The notes: generated by a model not told the origin, from the letters alone. 64,000 nucleotides of DNA from an uncultured Bacteroidales bacterium (GCA_902776435.1 CACYQB010000003.1:62001-126000); one strand, 5' to 3'; shown: positions 44,381 to 54,682, counted from the first letter of the stretch. Numbers and translations: made by a program.

Positions 44381-46045
44381 ATGAAAGAGAAGAAAAAGGC
44401 GATTATTTATCAGTTGATGCCCCGGTGGTACACCAATTGTAGTGAACATTGTGTTCCTAACGGCACAATCGCGCAAAACGGATGCGGAAAGTTCAATGAG
44501 ATAACCGAGAAAAAACTGCGTTCCATCAAGTCATTAGGAGCCACCCATGTGTGGTACACCGGCATCATCGAGCATGCCACCGCCACCGACTACTCCCGTC
44601 AAGGCATTCACCCCTGCAACCCCCATGTGGTGAAGGGCAAAGCAGGGTCCCCCTACGCGATACGCGACTACTATGACGTGTGTCCCGATATGGCCGTTAA
44701 AGTCAAGAACCGTATGGCTGAATTTGAAGCGCTCGTGGGCCGCACTCACGATGAGGGCCTCAAGGTCATCATTGACTTTGTGCCCAACCATGTGGCCCGT
44801 GAGTACGAGAGTGACACGCGTCCCGCTGGTGTGCGCGACCTGGGTGAAGACGACAACCCGATGATGTTCTTTGACCCGAGGAACAATTTCTATTACATCA
44901 CGGGGCAGGATTTCGCGCCCATTGGTGTTGACTTGGGTGACTATCGCGAGTTCCCTGCACGGGCAACAGGCAACGACTGCTACACCGCATCCCCTGGCCG
45001 CGACGACTGGTACGAGACCATCAAATTGAATTACGGCGTTGACCCGTGGAACGGTAGCACTCATTTTGATCCCATACCGCCCACCTGGCACAAGATGCTC
45101 GACATCCTCACGTTCTGGACCAGCAAGGGCGTGGACGGCTTCAGGTGCGACATGGCCCACATGGTGCCCGTTGCCTTCTGGCACTGGGCAATCCAACAAA
45201 TCAAGGCCATCAACCCGAGCATCATTTTCATTGCCGAGATCTATGATGTGTCACTCTACAGGAGCTACATCTTTGATGGCGGCTTTGACTACCTGTATGA
45301 CAAAGTAACCCTCTATGACGCGCTGCGCGGCATCCTGTGCGACGGCTGGCCTGCCAGCGAACTCACCCGCTGCTGGCAAACGGTGGAGGGCATTAGTGGC
45401 CACATGCTGGCCTTCCTCGAGAACCATGACGAGCAACGCATTGCCTCGAGGCAGTTCTGCGGTGACCCATTGCGCGCCCTGCCCGCCCTAGTGGTGGCCG
45501 CAACGATGACGAGCGGCCCCTTCATGGTCTATGCCAGCCAGGAACTGGGTGAGCCTGCAGCCGATGCCGAAGGTTATAGCGGCATGGACGGACGCACTAC
45601 CATATTTGACTACTGGAGCGTCCCTACCCTGCGCCGCTGGCACCAAGGCAAGCCGACATCCGCCGAGAGGCATCTGCGCGCAACCTACCGCAAGCTTCTC
45701 AACCTGTGCAATAAAGAGCAGTCCCTGGCTCGAGGCCAGTTCTTTGACCTGATGTACGCTAACCAGGACACCCTCGACAGCCACCGCCAGTATGCCTTCC
45801 TGCGCCACCATGAGAGCGAAATGGCGCTAATCATAGCCAACTTCGGTGACCATGCAGTCGATAGTACCATCCGCATCCCACAGCATGCCCTCGATTGCGC
45901 CCAGATGCCCAAAGGCAACTATTGCCGTCAAGACTTGATTACAGGATCGAAAGTCACTGAAACCCTTGATGGAGAGACTCTTATCTCTATTCATATCGAG
46001 CCACATGATGCGCTGATGTGGAGCTTCAAGAGAACACAAAAATAA
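44381..46045 (+). CDS. Alpha-amylase family glycoside hydrolase, GH13
   Basis: A 554-residue enzyme acting on alpha-glucans. It has no signal peptide, so it should be cytoplasmic and act on internal maltodextrin or glycogen. GH13 regions are visible: IDFVPNHVAREY (region I), GFRCDMAH with nucleophile D257, FIAEIYDVS with acid/base E286, and ENHDEQR with D350. A beta-sandwich C-domain follows after about residue 465. The start is MKEKKKAIIYQLMPRWY, with the promoter ending 4 nt upstream. The exact activity (amylase, glucosidase or trehalose-type) cannot be decided. It is followed by prs but has a separate promoter. Confidence 0.92.
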   Translation: MKEKKKAIIYQLMPRWYTNCSEHCVPNGTIAQNGCGKFNEITEKKLRSIKSLGATHVWYTGIIEHATATDYSRQGIHPCNPHVVKGKAGSPYAIRDYYDVCPDMAVKVKNRMAEFEALVGRTHDEGLKVIIDFVPNHVAREYESDTRPAGVRDLGEDDNPMMFFDPRNNFYYITGQDFAPIGVDLGDYREFPARATGNDCYTASPGRDDWYETIKLNYGVDPWNGSTHFDPIPPTWHKMLDILTFWTSKGVDGFRCDMAHMVPVAFWHWAIQQIKAINPSIIFIAEIYDVSLYRSYIFDGGFDYLYDKVTLYDALRGILCDGWPASELTRCWQTVEGISGHMLAFLENHDEQRIASRQFCGDPLRALPALVVAATMTSGPFMVYASQELGEPAADAEGYSGMDGRTTIFDYWSVPTLRRWHQGKPTSAERHLRATYRKLLNLCNKEQSLARGQFFDLMYANQDTLDSHRQYAFLRHHESEMALIIANFGDHAVDSTIRIPQHALDCAQMPKGNYCRQDLITGSKVTETLDGETLISIHIEPHDALMWSFKRTQK

Positions 46046-46082
46046 TTCTCGGCAAATTGCAGGTTATATGAGATTAATTCAT

Positions 46083-46158
46083 TACCTTTGCAGAGGTATT
46101 AGGCTATTAGGACTAAAACTGAAGAACTGACAACTAACAACTTAAAACTAACAACTAT
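46083..46158 (+). promoter_or_regulatory. Probable prs promoter plus repeat-family half-element
   Basis: TACCTTTG at 46083-46090 fits the -7 box. The leader (46100-46158) carries TATTAGGCTATTAGG and AACTAACAACTTAAAACTAA, which match one half of the repeats in the mmd operon. Confidence 0.45.
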
Positions 46159-46164
46159 AAAGAC

Positions 46165-47100
46165 ATGGCTGAAATGAAGGTTTTCTCGGGCACCAACTCT
46201 CGTTATGTTGCCTTGAAGATTGCAAAACAATTAGGTGTGGAATTAGGCAAAATCAATATCTCGCATTTTGCCGACGGTGAGTTTGAGGTTTGCTACGAGG
46301 AGCCCGTACGCGGTGCGGAAGTCTATCTCGTTCAGTCCACTTTCAAGGCCAGTGAGAACCTGATGGAACTCCTGCTCATGATTGATGCCGCCAAGCGTGC
46401 TTCAGCCCAATCGGTTATCGCTGTCATTCCTTACTTTGGATGGGCCCGTCAGGACCGCAAGGATAAGCCCCGCGTGTCCATTGCCGCCAAACTGGTCACC
46501 AACCTGCTGACAGCCGCCGGCATTGACCGTCTGATTACCATGGACCTGCATGCCGACCAGATTCAGGGCTTCTTTGACATCCCCGTTGACCACCTGTACG
46601 CCTCGACCATGTTTGTCCCTGACATCGCCTCGCTCAATCTCGAGAACCTGGTCATCGCATCACCCGACGTGGGCGGAGCTAAACGTGCAAACTCCTATGC
46701 CAAGTATTTCAATGCCCCGTTGGTATTATGCCACAAGCATCGTCTCCAAGCCAATGTGGTTGAGTCCATGACCATCATCGGTGACGTGCAGGACAAGGAC
46801 GTCGTCCTCATCGACGACATGGTTGATACTGCAGGCACCATTTGCAAGGCAGCCTCGCTGATGAAGGAGAACGGCGCCCGCAGCGTACGCGCCTATATCT
46901 CCCACGCCGTGATGAGCGACCCTGCCAGCGAACGCGTCATGGCCAGCGGACTGGACGAACTGGTCATCAGCGACAGCATCCCCTACGATACTGACCGTTG
47001 TCCCAAGGTGAGGGTCCTGAGTGTGGACAAGATGTTTGCTCATGCCATCAAGCATGTCAATATCAAGAAATCCATCAACGACCTCTTCCTCTTCAAGTAA
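46165..47100 (+). CDS. prs: Ribose-phosphate pyrophosphokinase
   Basis: Makes PRPP from ribose 5-phosphate and ATP, feeding purine, pyrimidine, NAD, His and Trp synthesis. The 311-residue protein has the expected signatures: FSGTNSRYVALKIA at the start, HFADGEFEV, PYFGWARQDRKDKPR, ITMDLHADQIQGFFDIPVDH, and the PRPP-binding loop VVLIDDMVDTAGTICKAA. Length and start are standard. A GC-rich hairpin follows about 50 nt after the stop. Confidence 0.96.
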   Translation: MAEMKVFSGTNSRYVALKIAKQLGVELGKINISHFADGEFEVCYEEPVRGAEVYLVQSTFKASENLMELLLMIDAAKRASAQSVIAVIPYFGWARQDRKDKPRVSIAAKLVTNLLTAAGIDRLITMDLHADQIQGFFDIPVDHLYASTMFVPDIASLNLENLVIASPDVGGAKRANSYAKYFNAPLVLCHKHRLQANVVESMTIIGDVQDKDVVLIDDMVDTAGTICKAASLMKENGARSVRAYISHAVMSDPASERVMASGLDELVISDSIPYDTDRCPKVRVLSVDKMFAHAIKHVNIKKSINDLFLFK

Positions 47101-47150
47101 AAGAGAGATTCCCCCATTTTTGCTAAGATATTAAGAACTAGCAGTTCATG

Positions 47151-47188
47151 AGTGCGCGCTTCATCACACGAGGCGCGCACTTTAAATT
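47151..47188 (+). terminator. Terminator after prs
   Basis: A 9-bp GC-rich stem (AGTGCGCGC at 47151-47159 with GCGCGCACT at 47173-47181) is followed by an interrupted T run. Confidence 0.7.
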
Positions 47189-47325
47189 TTTACAATTAGA
47201 TATTTTTAAACAAGTTTTACTTGTTATTTACATTTTTTTTGATTAATTTTGCTGCATTATATTTTGCTAAGCATAATCTTATTATAGTATTATTACCAAC
47301 GTTGTTTAACTTAACCATTTACCTT

Positions 47326-48222
47326 ATGATGAGAAAAATTCTTTTCGCACTAGCGTTAGGTTTCTCGTTGAGCGCAATGGCACAGGTAATGAATGTGACC
47401 TCGATAGAGAAGGTCAATCTGCCTGAACAAGCCGCCGTAGCGGCCATCAGCCCGCAGGGTGATTACCTGCTGCTGACCAGTGCGACCAACCAGGGCCTGA
47501 CAAAGTATGATCTAGCCAGCGGCCAGACTCAAGTATTGAGTGCGGCTCCCAGCGCAGGTCATAACGTGAAGATTTCGCCTAACGGCCAAACGGTCGTTTT
47601 CCGCGAAGGTTCGTTTAACGACAAGCACCTGCGCCTGTCCTCACTAAAGAGTGTGAACCTGGCCACTGGCACGACCCAAGAATTGGTAAAGCCCACCCGC
47701 GACTTGCAGGGCTATGCTGTAGATGCCACCAGCGTGGGAAGCGTCAACAAGGGAAAGTTCAACAAGAAGGCCATTGGTGCTGCCAAGGCTCAGAACTTGC
47801 CCGTGCTGTCCATCAACAAGGGACAACTGATGATTACCGTTAACGGCAAGACGCGCCAGTTGTCGCCCAACGGCACCCAATTCAGCTACATGTGGGCATC
47901 GCTGTCACCCGACGGTACCCAAGTGCTCTACTATCAGGCTGCCCATGGCACCTATGTCTGTGACCTCAATGGCAAGAATGTCCGCAAGGTGGGCAAAATG
48001 CGTGCCCCAGTATGGTATGATGACAACACCATCGTGGGCATGATGGACCTGGATGACGGTGAATTCATCTATGCCTCGACCATTGTTGCCGCCACGCTCG
48101 ACGGCAAGACACAGACACTGACTTGCGATGACACCATCGCCATGTATCCCCATGCTACCGAAGGTAAAATCGCCTTCAGCACTCCCGCCGGTGAGGCTTA
48201 TATTATTAACGTAACCAAATGA
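47326..48222 (+). CDS. Secreted beta-propeller (PD40/TolB-like) protein
   Basis: A 298-residue exported protein. The ATG ATG pair at 47326/47329 gives MMRKILFALALGFSLSAMAQ as signal peptide; the open frame upstream to a TTG at 47221 is not used, as it would destroy the signal. The mature part has repeated propeller blades with the PD40 pattern: AAISPQGDYLLLTS, NVKISPNGQTVVFREG, WASLSPDGTQVLYYQ. Its last bases overlap the start of the large amidase gene (ATGA), so both are translated together and probably act together at the cell surface. No catalytic motif is visible. Confidence 0.85.
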   Translation: MMRKILFALALGFSLSAMAQVMNVTSIEKVNLPEQAAVAAISPQGDYLLLTSATNQGLTKYDLASGQTQVLSAAPSAGHNVKISPNGQTVVFREGSFNDKHLRLSSLKSVNLATGTTQELVKPTRDLQGYAVDATSVGSVNKGKFNKKAIGAAKAQNLPVLSINKGQLMITVNGKTRQLSPNGTQFSYMWASLSPDGTQVLYYQAAHGTYVCDLNGKNVRKVGKMRAPVWYDDNTIVGMMDLDDGEFIYASTIVAATLDGKTQTLTCDDTIAMYPHATEGKIAFSTPAGEAYIINVTK

Positions 48223-51200
48223 TGACAGCTATGAAAAAGATTCTTTTACTTGCCGTAGCCGCCATCATGGCAGCCGGCGCAATGCAGGCTAAGACAGCCG
48301 ACGAAATCCGTATCTACCTGAATCCCGGACACGGCAGCTGGGGTCCAAACGACCGCCCGATGGCAACCATCCCCTATCCCAACCTGCCCGAAACGGGACG
48401 TCCAGACACCAATGGCTTCTATGAGAGTAACACCAACCTGTGGAAATCCATTCAGACGCGTGCCACCCTTATTAAGATGGGTGTAAAACCCGAGAACATC
48501 ACCATGTCGAGGTGGTTCAACGGGCCGTATCCCTATGTAGCGGGTGCCGCCGATGCTGAGATTTACAACCGTCCTCTGTCGGAAATCTGCGAAGAGGTGG
48601 AGGTGGGCAACTATGACATGTTCCTGTCCCACCACTCCAATGCATTGACAGACGGAACATCGACTAACTACCCGTTGATGCTCTATCGTGGATATGACGG
48701 CAGTGAAGGTGACCTGACCACAGGTAGCCGAGAAATGGCTTTAACCTGTTGGCCCATTTTCTACACCAACGCGATTGACCCGATGACTAACTATAGTCCC
48801 AGTGTTAATAACGTGCGTGGTGATATTGACTTTTATAATAAAGGATATACGACCCGAGTGGATCCCAATACCGGTATAGCATATATCGGTTATCTGAATG
48901 TGCTTAAGCATGGCGTTCCCGGATTTTTGGTAGAGGGTTATTTCCACACCTATCAGCCAGCACGCCACCGTGCCCTGAACAGTGACTATTGCCATCAAGA
49001 AGGCGTGCGTATTGCCCGTGGCATCGGCCAATACTTTGGCCTTTCACCCGAGAGCAAGGGTTACATTATGGGTACCGTAAAAGATGCTCACGAGCATCTG
49101 GTACACAACCTGTACAATTACAACGCCAGTTCGATGGACCAGTGGGCTCCCATCAACGGCGCCGTTGTCATCTTGTACAAGAACGGACAAGAAGTGGCAC
49201 GCTATACCACCGACCAGAACTACAACGGTGTATTCGTATTCGATGACCTGGATCCAGGCACTTATACGATAGCCGTTGAGGCCGAGGGCTACAAGCCATT
49301 AGGTGAATACACTGAAAACTCTGTTGACAGCCAGTGGGAGGAACTCATTACCACGGCAGCGGGCAACATTACTGTTGAGACTAACAAGACGACCTATGTC
49401 GTTCCCTTGCTTGAGGCAGCCGAGTACGAGCCTTCGACAGAAGTATCTGAGAACTATCCTGAGCCTGAGTTGCCCGGTTATGTGACTGCTCCTACCAGCC
49501 TCGAACTCACCTGCGACGAGGGCACTGAATACAACTTCGATGGTGTTATCAAGCGCATGCTTGTGCGTGGCGACAGCACCATTGTGCTGACCAATGCTGC
49601 TGACGGGACACCTCACGTCTATCTGATCAACAACATCAGCAAGGAGATTGTGAAGGAACTGAGTATTACCAATGTTGCTCCTGCAGAGCCCAACAACGCT
49701 GGCTTCTACAGCCGCCTGAATGACATCGCCTTCACTGCCGACGGCCAGCTCGTGGGTATCAACTGTGTTCAGACCCAGAACACTTCCAGCCAAGTCAATG
49801 CAGGCTTTGAGCGCGGTACCCTGCGCCTATACAAGTGGGCTGACTTTGACAGCGATCCCATCCAGTGGGTAACCACTCAGAGTTCCGCTAACTTCTACTA
49901 TTATCGCGCACAAACTATCGCTATTGATGGCGAAGCCAAGAATTGCACAGTGAATATCATGGGTACTAACGACGCCGCTAGCAGTGCCGGCGGCATGAGG
50001 TTCCTCAAACTGACCATTATCAACGATCAGATTGCCAGCACGATCTTCACCGAGAACACGATTACCGCTGCCAGCAATTTCACCAAGCCCAAAATCGGCG
50101 TGCCGCAGATTCTTATCTCTCCGCGCGATGATGACCAGGTCATGCTTGATGGTGAGAACACCTTGCTGATGGAGGTTGATCCTGCCGATGTCGATAGGAC
50201 GGACAGCGAGGTTGTTGGCCGCTTCAATGGCGATGATGCCGACATCCCCGTCAAGGGCACATCCTTCTTCAAGTATGCCCACCACCAGTTCATGGTAATG
50301 CCCTACGTCGCACCTGTCAGGGAAGACGGTGTGAACCTCGGTGGCATCAAACTGTATGATATCACTGCAGGTCTGGATCAAGCCGCTCTGGTCGCAACGA
50401 CTAACACCGACCTTGATCCGCTCGCTTGCCAGTTCATGTCAACTGGTGCCAATGTCAAGGGCGAAGACATCTATCTGTACCTGATGCAGGACAACAAGAT
50501 GACCAAGTGGCAGGCCATTTCAGCTGCACAACCTGCTGTCAAGGCCATTTATGCCTACGGCTTGAAGATGGAAGGCGACCAGTTTACCTTCAACTGTAAC
50601 GACGCTGCCAATAATGCCTACATCACCTTCTATGATGGTGAAGGCAATCCTGTGGCCACCGTTAACGTGCCCAATGTCGTGGAAGGTGAGAATACCATCA
50701 CCATCAACGTAGCCGAACTTGAGGGTGTACAGCCTAGCAGCACGTTGACCTGGGCCGTGACGGTTGAGGGTGATCCTATCACCACCATCCAGCGCATTAA
50801 CCCGGATAGTCCCTCTTATTCAGGCTCGCTCTACGTCGCTGTTGATAATTCACCTGCAAGCGCCCACATGGGTACAATCTACGCTGGCAACCGTATCGGC
50901 AGTACCAGCACTGCTAACGGTGTCTATCTGTATGATGTCAACGGCACACGCGTGAGTGACCATCTTTACACTGGTAACCACGCATGGCGCAACAACTGCC
51001 GCATGTCGGTTGATGCCCAGGGTAAACTCTATGTACCCGATTGGGGAGATCCCACCTCTGGTGTCTTTATTGCTGATCCCGATAATCTGGAAGGTACTTG
51101 GAGTGAGTTCTTTGTTGGAACACGCGGCAGCGATGGTCTGATCACCAACAATGGTGTGGCTGTAGGTTCTTCGACACCTGGTGTAGGCGTTGGAGGCTCT

Positions 51201-52016
51201 GGGGCCGACACTAAACTGTATGTATATCTTGAGGATATGGTTGGCCCAACGTCTGGCAAAAAGAACATCGTTGGCGTTTACAACATCGGCCAGCCTGACG
51301 GCAGTGTTGTTGACACCTGGTCAACTGCTCCCAGTCAAATCTTTGACGTCGGCGCCTATGAGCTCAATGGTACTGGTAATGTCGTTGCCGATGCCCAGGG
51401 CCGTGGTGCCTGGATTGCCCAATATCGTGCTACAGACCAGAACACGTCTGCAGTTCCTTCGCTGCTCTTCGTGGACAACGATGGAAACATCAAGTTCAAC
51501 TCTGGACAAGCACCCAACAATAGCATCCTCAATGGTAGCTTGCGTTCAGCATTTGCCATTAATGGGGCTTGCGACATGCTTGTAGTGAACGACGGCAATG
51601 GCGAGCTGCAATTCTTCGATTTGACCTGGGACGGCAATACACCTGCTATTTCTCACAAGTACTCGTACATAGCCGATGCCCGTGCCACCGACAAGTCGAT
51701 TAACCAGATGGCATTTGACTATGCCGGCAACCTCATTTGTGCTGGTAAGAACATCGGTATGTACTCCATCCCGACCGACGAGAATGTCCAGACCACTCCA
51801 GGTATGGATGTCATCAACATTCCTGGCGGCCAAACAGGCTATGACATTAACTGCGACGGTAATACGACTATCGCTGACGTCACCTGTCTGATTGACTATC
51901 TGTTAGGTGGTAACCCGCAGCCCATCGACTTGAACGCAGCCAACGTCAATGGTGACAATGGTATTACCATCGCTGATGTTACTGCACTGATCGATTATCT
52001 CTTATCAGGAAATTAA
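48219..52016 (+). CDS. Large secreted N-acetylmuramoyl-L-alanine amidase-like protein with dockerin-like end
   Basis: A 1265-residue exported protein. It starts at ATG 48219 inside an ATGA overlap (ATG 48231 is also possible); the signal peptide ends near residue 24 (AMQA). Residues about 28-270 resemble Amidase_3 zinc amidases: H38 in NPGHG, E69, H139 in SHHSNA, and a candidate general base E239 in FLVEGYF. Next comes a carboxypeptidase-regulatory-like domain (about 285-375), and then a large beta-rich propeller-like region (about 420-1190). Two dockerin-like loops end the protein (DINCDGNTTIADV, NVNGDNGITIADV). The probable role is cleavage of peptidoglycan peptides outside the cell. The family call is by motif and should be tested. 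Confidence 0.82.
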   Translation: MMTAMKKILLLAVAAIMAAGAMQAKTADEIRIYLNPGHGSWGPNDRPMATIPYPNLPETGRPDTNGFYESNTNLWKSIQTRATLIKMGVKPENITMSRWFNGPYPYVAGAADAEIYNRPLSEICEEVEVGNYDMFLSHHSNALTDGTSTNYPLMLYRGYDGSEGDLTTGSREMALTCWPIFYTNAIDPMTNYSPSVNNVRGDIDFYNKGYTTRVDPNTGIAYIGYLNVLKHGVPGFLVEGYFHTYQPARHRALNSDYCHQEGVRIARGIGQYFGLSPESKGYIMGTVKDAHEHLVHNLYNYNASSMDQWAPINGAVVILYKNGQEVARYTTDQNYNGVFVFDDLDPGTYTIAVEAEGYKPLGEYTENSVDSQWEELITTAAGNITVETNKTTYVVPLLEAAEYEPSTEVSENYPEPELPGYVTAPTSLELTCDEGTEYNFDGVIKRMLVRGDSTIVLTNAADGTPHVYLINNISKEIVKELSITNVAPAEPNNAGFYSRLNDIAFTADGQLVGINCVQTQNTSSQVNAGFERGTLRLYKWADFDSDPIQWVTTQSSANFYYYRAQTIAIDGEAKNCTVNIMGTNDAASSAGGMRFLKLTIINDQIASTIFTENTITAASNFTKPKIGVPQILISPRDDDQVMLDGENTLLMEVDPADVDRTDSEVVGRFNGDDADIPVKGTSFFKYAHHQFMVMPYVAPVREDGVNLGGIKLYDITAGLDQAALVATTNTDLDPLACQFMSTGANVKGEDIYLYLMQDNKMTKWQAISAAQPAVKAIYAYGLKMEGDQFTFNCNDAANNAYITFYDGEGNPVATVNVPNVVEGENTITINVAELEGVQPSSTLTWAVTVEGDPITTIQRINPDSPSYSGSLYVAVDNSPASAHMGTIYAGNRIGSTSTANGVYLYDVNGTRVSDHLYTGNHAWRNNCRMSVDAQGKLYVPDWGDPTSGVFIADPDNLEGTWSEFFVGTRGSDGLITNNGVAVGSSTPGVGVGGSGADTKLYVYLEDMVGPTSGKKNIVGVYNIGQPDGSVVDTWSTAPSQIFDVGAYELNGTGNVVADAQGRGAWIAQYRATDQNTSAVPSLLFVDNDGNIKFNSGQAPNNSILNGSLRSAFAINGACDMLVVNDGNGELQFFDLTWDGNTPAISHKYSYIADARATDKSINQMAFDYAGNLICAGKNIGMYSIPTDENVQTTPGMDVINIPGGQTGYDINCDGNTTIADVTCLIDYLLGGNPQPIDLNAANVNGDNGITIADVTALIDYLLSGN

Positions 52017-52039
52017 TCATCATCTAATTCTATGATTTT

Positions 52040-52080
52040 CAAGCGGTTCGACTCACATCGGACCGCTTGTTTTGTTTTTT
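52040..52080 (+). terminator. Terminator after the amidase gene
   Basis: CAAGCGGT at 52040-52047 pairs with ACCGCTTG at 52062-52069 and is followed by a T-rich run. Confidence 0.85.
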
Positions 52081-52126
52081 TAAGTAAATGATGTTTCAGG
52101 AAAGGTGCTATTCAGCGGATTTTTTG

Positions 52127-52134
52127 TAATTTTG
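52127..52134 (+). promoter_or_regulatory. -7 box for lon
   Basis: TAATTTTG fits the consensus, 42 nt before the ATG. No clear -33 element and no heat-shock operator is recognised. Confidence 0.4.
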
Positions 52135-52176
52135 CCACTCGATTTGCAGCATTACTACCACAAGATTACATAGTAT

Positions 52177-54621
52177 ATGATTGATTTATTAGACAATATA
52201 GATGCCGAAATGAACGAGGGCGGAGCACGCGTCGTTCCCATCATCACCGAAATTCACGAGGTGGATGGCGGTACCGATCTTCAAGATAACCAAGCCGATG
52301 ACATCCCCATCCTGCCCCTGCGCAACATGGTGCTGTTCCCCTCGATGACCATGCCCGTATCGGTAGGTCGCGAGAAGTCGATGCGACTTATCAAGGACGC
52401 CGAGGAAAGCCACATGTCAATCGCCGTGTTCTGCCAGTATGACAGCCATGTCGAGGACCCAATGGAACGGGATTTATACCGGTTCGGTACCATTGCTAAT
52501 ATCATCAAGGTGCTGGAACTGCCTGATGGTTCGACCAATGTAATCCTGCAAGGCCGTTCAGCATGCCAATTGAAGCAGATTGCACAGTTGTCTCCCTACC
52601 TGCGCGGTTCAGTATCGCTTGTGGAGGAAAAACTGCCCCTGGCTGGAGACAAGGAATTTGAGATGTTGATGCAATCCATCGTCGAGGTCACCCTGCGCAT
52701 GTTGCGCAACATGGGTACCAATGGCCGTGAACTGGCCTTTGCGATGAAAAACATCGACAATCCCATGTACCTGATGAATTTCCTCGCCACCAACATCGCC
52801 TTTGACTCGGACCAGAAACAGCACATGCTCGAGGAGCGTGACATCAAGAAACGCGCCTACCTGCTGTTTGCCCTGCTGTCACGAGAGGAGCAACTGGTCG
52901 AAATAAAGGCCAATATACAGTCGCGCACCCGCGAGGAACTGTCACAGCAACAACGCGACCACTTCCTGCAGCAACAGATCCGCACCATTCAAGAGGAATT
53001 GGGCACGGATATCGACGACATTGAAGAGCTTCAGGAGCGTGGCAGCAAGATGAAGTGGAACGACGAGGTTAAGAAGCAGTTTGAAAAAGAGCTCCGCAAA
53101 CTGGAACGCTTGAATCCTCAAACGCCGGATTACTCGGTACAGTATGCCTATCTTGACAATATGCTCAACCTGCCCTGGGACACCTATACCGAAGACAATT
53201 TTGACCTCAAGAAGGTGGAGCAGAAACTCAACGATGACCACTATGGGCTCGAAAAGGTGAAAGACCGCATCCTCGAACACCTGTCAGTGCTCAAGCTGCG
53301 CGGTGACCTCAAGGCGCCCATCCTGTGCCTCTATGGCCCTCCTGGTGTCGGTAAGACCTCATTGGGCAAGTCGATAGCCGACGCCCTCCATCGTGAGTAT
53401 GCCCGCATCTCCCTAGGTGGCCTTCATGACGAAGCCGAGATTCGCGGCCACCGCCGCACCTATATCGGCGCCATGCCTGGTCGTATTATCGCCGCGCTGG
53501 CCAAGTGTGGCAGCAACAATCCTGTTATCGTGCTTGACGAGATTGACAAGGTGGGACAAGATTTCAAGGGTGATCCTTCTTCAGCATTGCTCGAGGTGCT
53601 TGATCCCGAACAGAACGGGCATTTCCATGACAATTACCTGGATGTGGACTATGACCTGTCCAAGATACTGTTCATTGCCACCGCCAACAGTCTGGCTACC
53701 GTGAGCCGTCCCCTGCTTGACCGCATGGAAGTCATCGAGATTACCGGTTATATCCCCGAGGAGAAACTGGAAATCGCCAAGCGGCACCTTGTTCCCAAGG
53801 AATTAACGGAAAACGGATTCAAGAAAAACGAAATCAAGTTTGGCAAGCAGGTGATTCTCAAGATGATTGAGGATTACACCCGGGAGTCAGGTGTGCGCCA
53901 GTTGGAGAAGAAAATCGCTACCGTATTGCGCCGCGTGGCCCGTCACAAGGCCAGCGGAGACGCCTACCCCACCAGCATCAAGGTAGAGGACTTGAAGGAA
54001 TACCTGGGTTCGCCAGACTATAGCCGCGACAAGTACGAGGGCAACGAATTTGCTGGTGTGGTTACCGGTTTGGCCTGGACCGCTGTAGGAGGCGAGATAC
54101 TGTTTGTCGAGTCTTCCTTAGCACGTGGCAAGGGCGAGAAACTCACCTTGACAGGCAACTTGGGCGATGTGATGAAGGAATCGGCTGTTATCGCGTTGCA
54201 ATATCTGCGGTCGCATTGCTCGCTCATCGGCATTGACGCCGAATTGTTCGACAAGTACAATATCCACATCCATGTGCCCGAGGGCGCTATCCCCAAGGAT
54301 GGCCCGTCGGCGGGTGTGACGATGGTGACCTCGTTAGCGTCATCCTTTACCCAACGCAAGGTAAAAGACCATCTGGCCATGACAGGCGAAATCACCCTCC
54401 GTGGCAAGGTGCTGCCTGTGGGTGGCATCAAGGAAAAAATCTTAGCGGCCAAGCGTGCCGGCATTAAGGATATCATCCTGTGCAAGGACAACCGCAAAGA
54501 CATTGAGGAAATCAATGAGATGTACCTCAAGGGCTTGACTTTCCACTACGTCAACACCATCAAGGAGGTGCTTGACCTGGCCTTGCTGCCCGAGAAAGTC
54601 AAAGATGCCATTGAACTTTGA
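52177..54621 (+). CDS. lon: ATP-dependent protease Lon (LonA)
   Basis: Degrades misfolded and regulatory proteins. The 814-residue enzyme has all parts: an N-terminal substrate-binding domain (about 45-245, starting PILPLRNMVLFPSMTMPV), a coiled-coil region, an AAA+ module with Walker A GPPGVGKT (K393) and Walker B VIVLDEIDK, and a C-terminal S16 domain. The catalytic dyad is S711 (KDGPSAGV) and K752 (VGGIKEK). A charged N-terminal extension precedes the first domain, as I recall for other Bacteroidetes Lon proteins. It is monocistronic and convergent with luxS. Confidence 0.97.
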   Translation: MIDLLDNIDAEMNEGGARVVPIITEIHEVDGGTDLQDNQADDIPILPLRNMVLFPSMTMPVSVGREKSMRLIKDAEESHMSIAVFCQYDSHVEDPMERDLYRFGTIANIIKVLELPDGSTNVILQGRSACQLKQIAQLSPYLRGSVSLVEEKLPLAGDKEFEMLMQSIVEVTLRMLRNMGTNGRELAFAMKNIDNPMYLMNFLATNIAFDSDQKQHMLEERDIKKRAYLLFALLSREEQLVEIKANIQSRTREELSQQQRDHFLQQQIRTIQEELGTDIDDIEELQERGSKMKWNDEVKKQFEKELRKLERLNPQTPDYSVQYAYLDNMLNLPWDTYTEDNFDLKKVEQKLNDDHYGLEKVKDRILEHLSVLKLRGDLKAPILCLYGPPGVGKTSLGKSIADALHREYARISLGGLHDEAEIRGHRRTYIGAMPGRIIAALAKCGSNNPVIVLDEIDKVGQDFKGDPSSALLEVLDPEQNGHFHDNYLDVDYDLSKILFIATANSLATVSRPLLDRMEVIEITGYIPEEKLEIAKRHLVPKELTENGFKKNEIKFGKQVILKMIEDYTRESGVRQLEKKIATVLRRVARHKASGDAYPTSIKVEDLKEYLGSPDYSRDKYEGNEFAGVVTGLAWTAVGGEILFVESSLARGKGEKLTLTGNLGDVMKESAVIALQYLRSHCSLIGIDAELFDKYNIHIHVPEGAIPKDGPSAGVTMVTSLASSFTQRKVKDHLAMTGEITLRGKVLPVGGIKEKILAAKRAGIKDIILCKDNRKDIEEINEMYLKGLTFHYVNTIKEVLDLALLPEKVKDAIEL

Positions 54622-54682
54622 AGTAGTATTTGTTTAAAGTTTAAAGCGGCATCCTCATTCGTTGAGCCAACAACCTAAAGAC

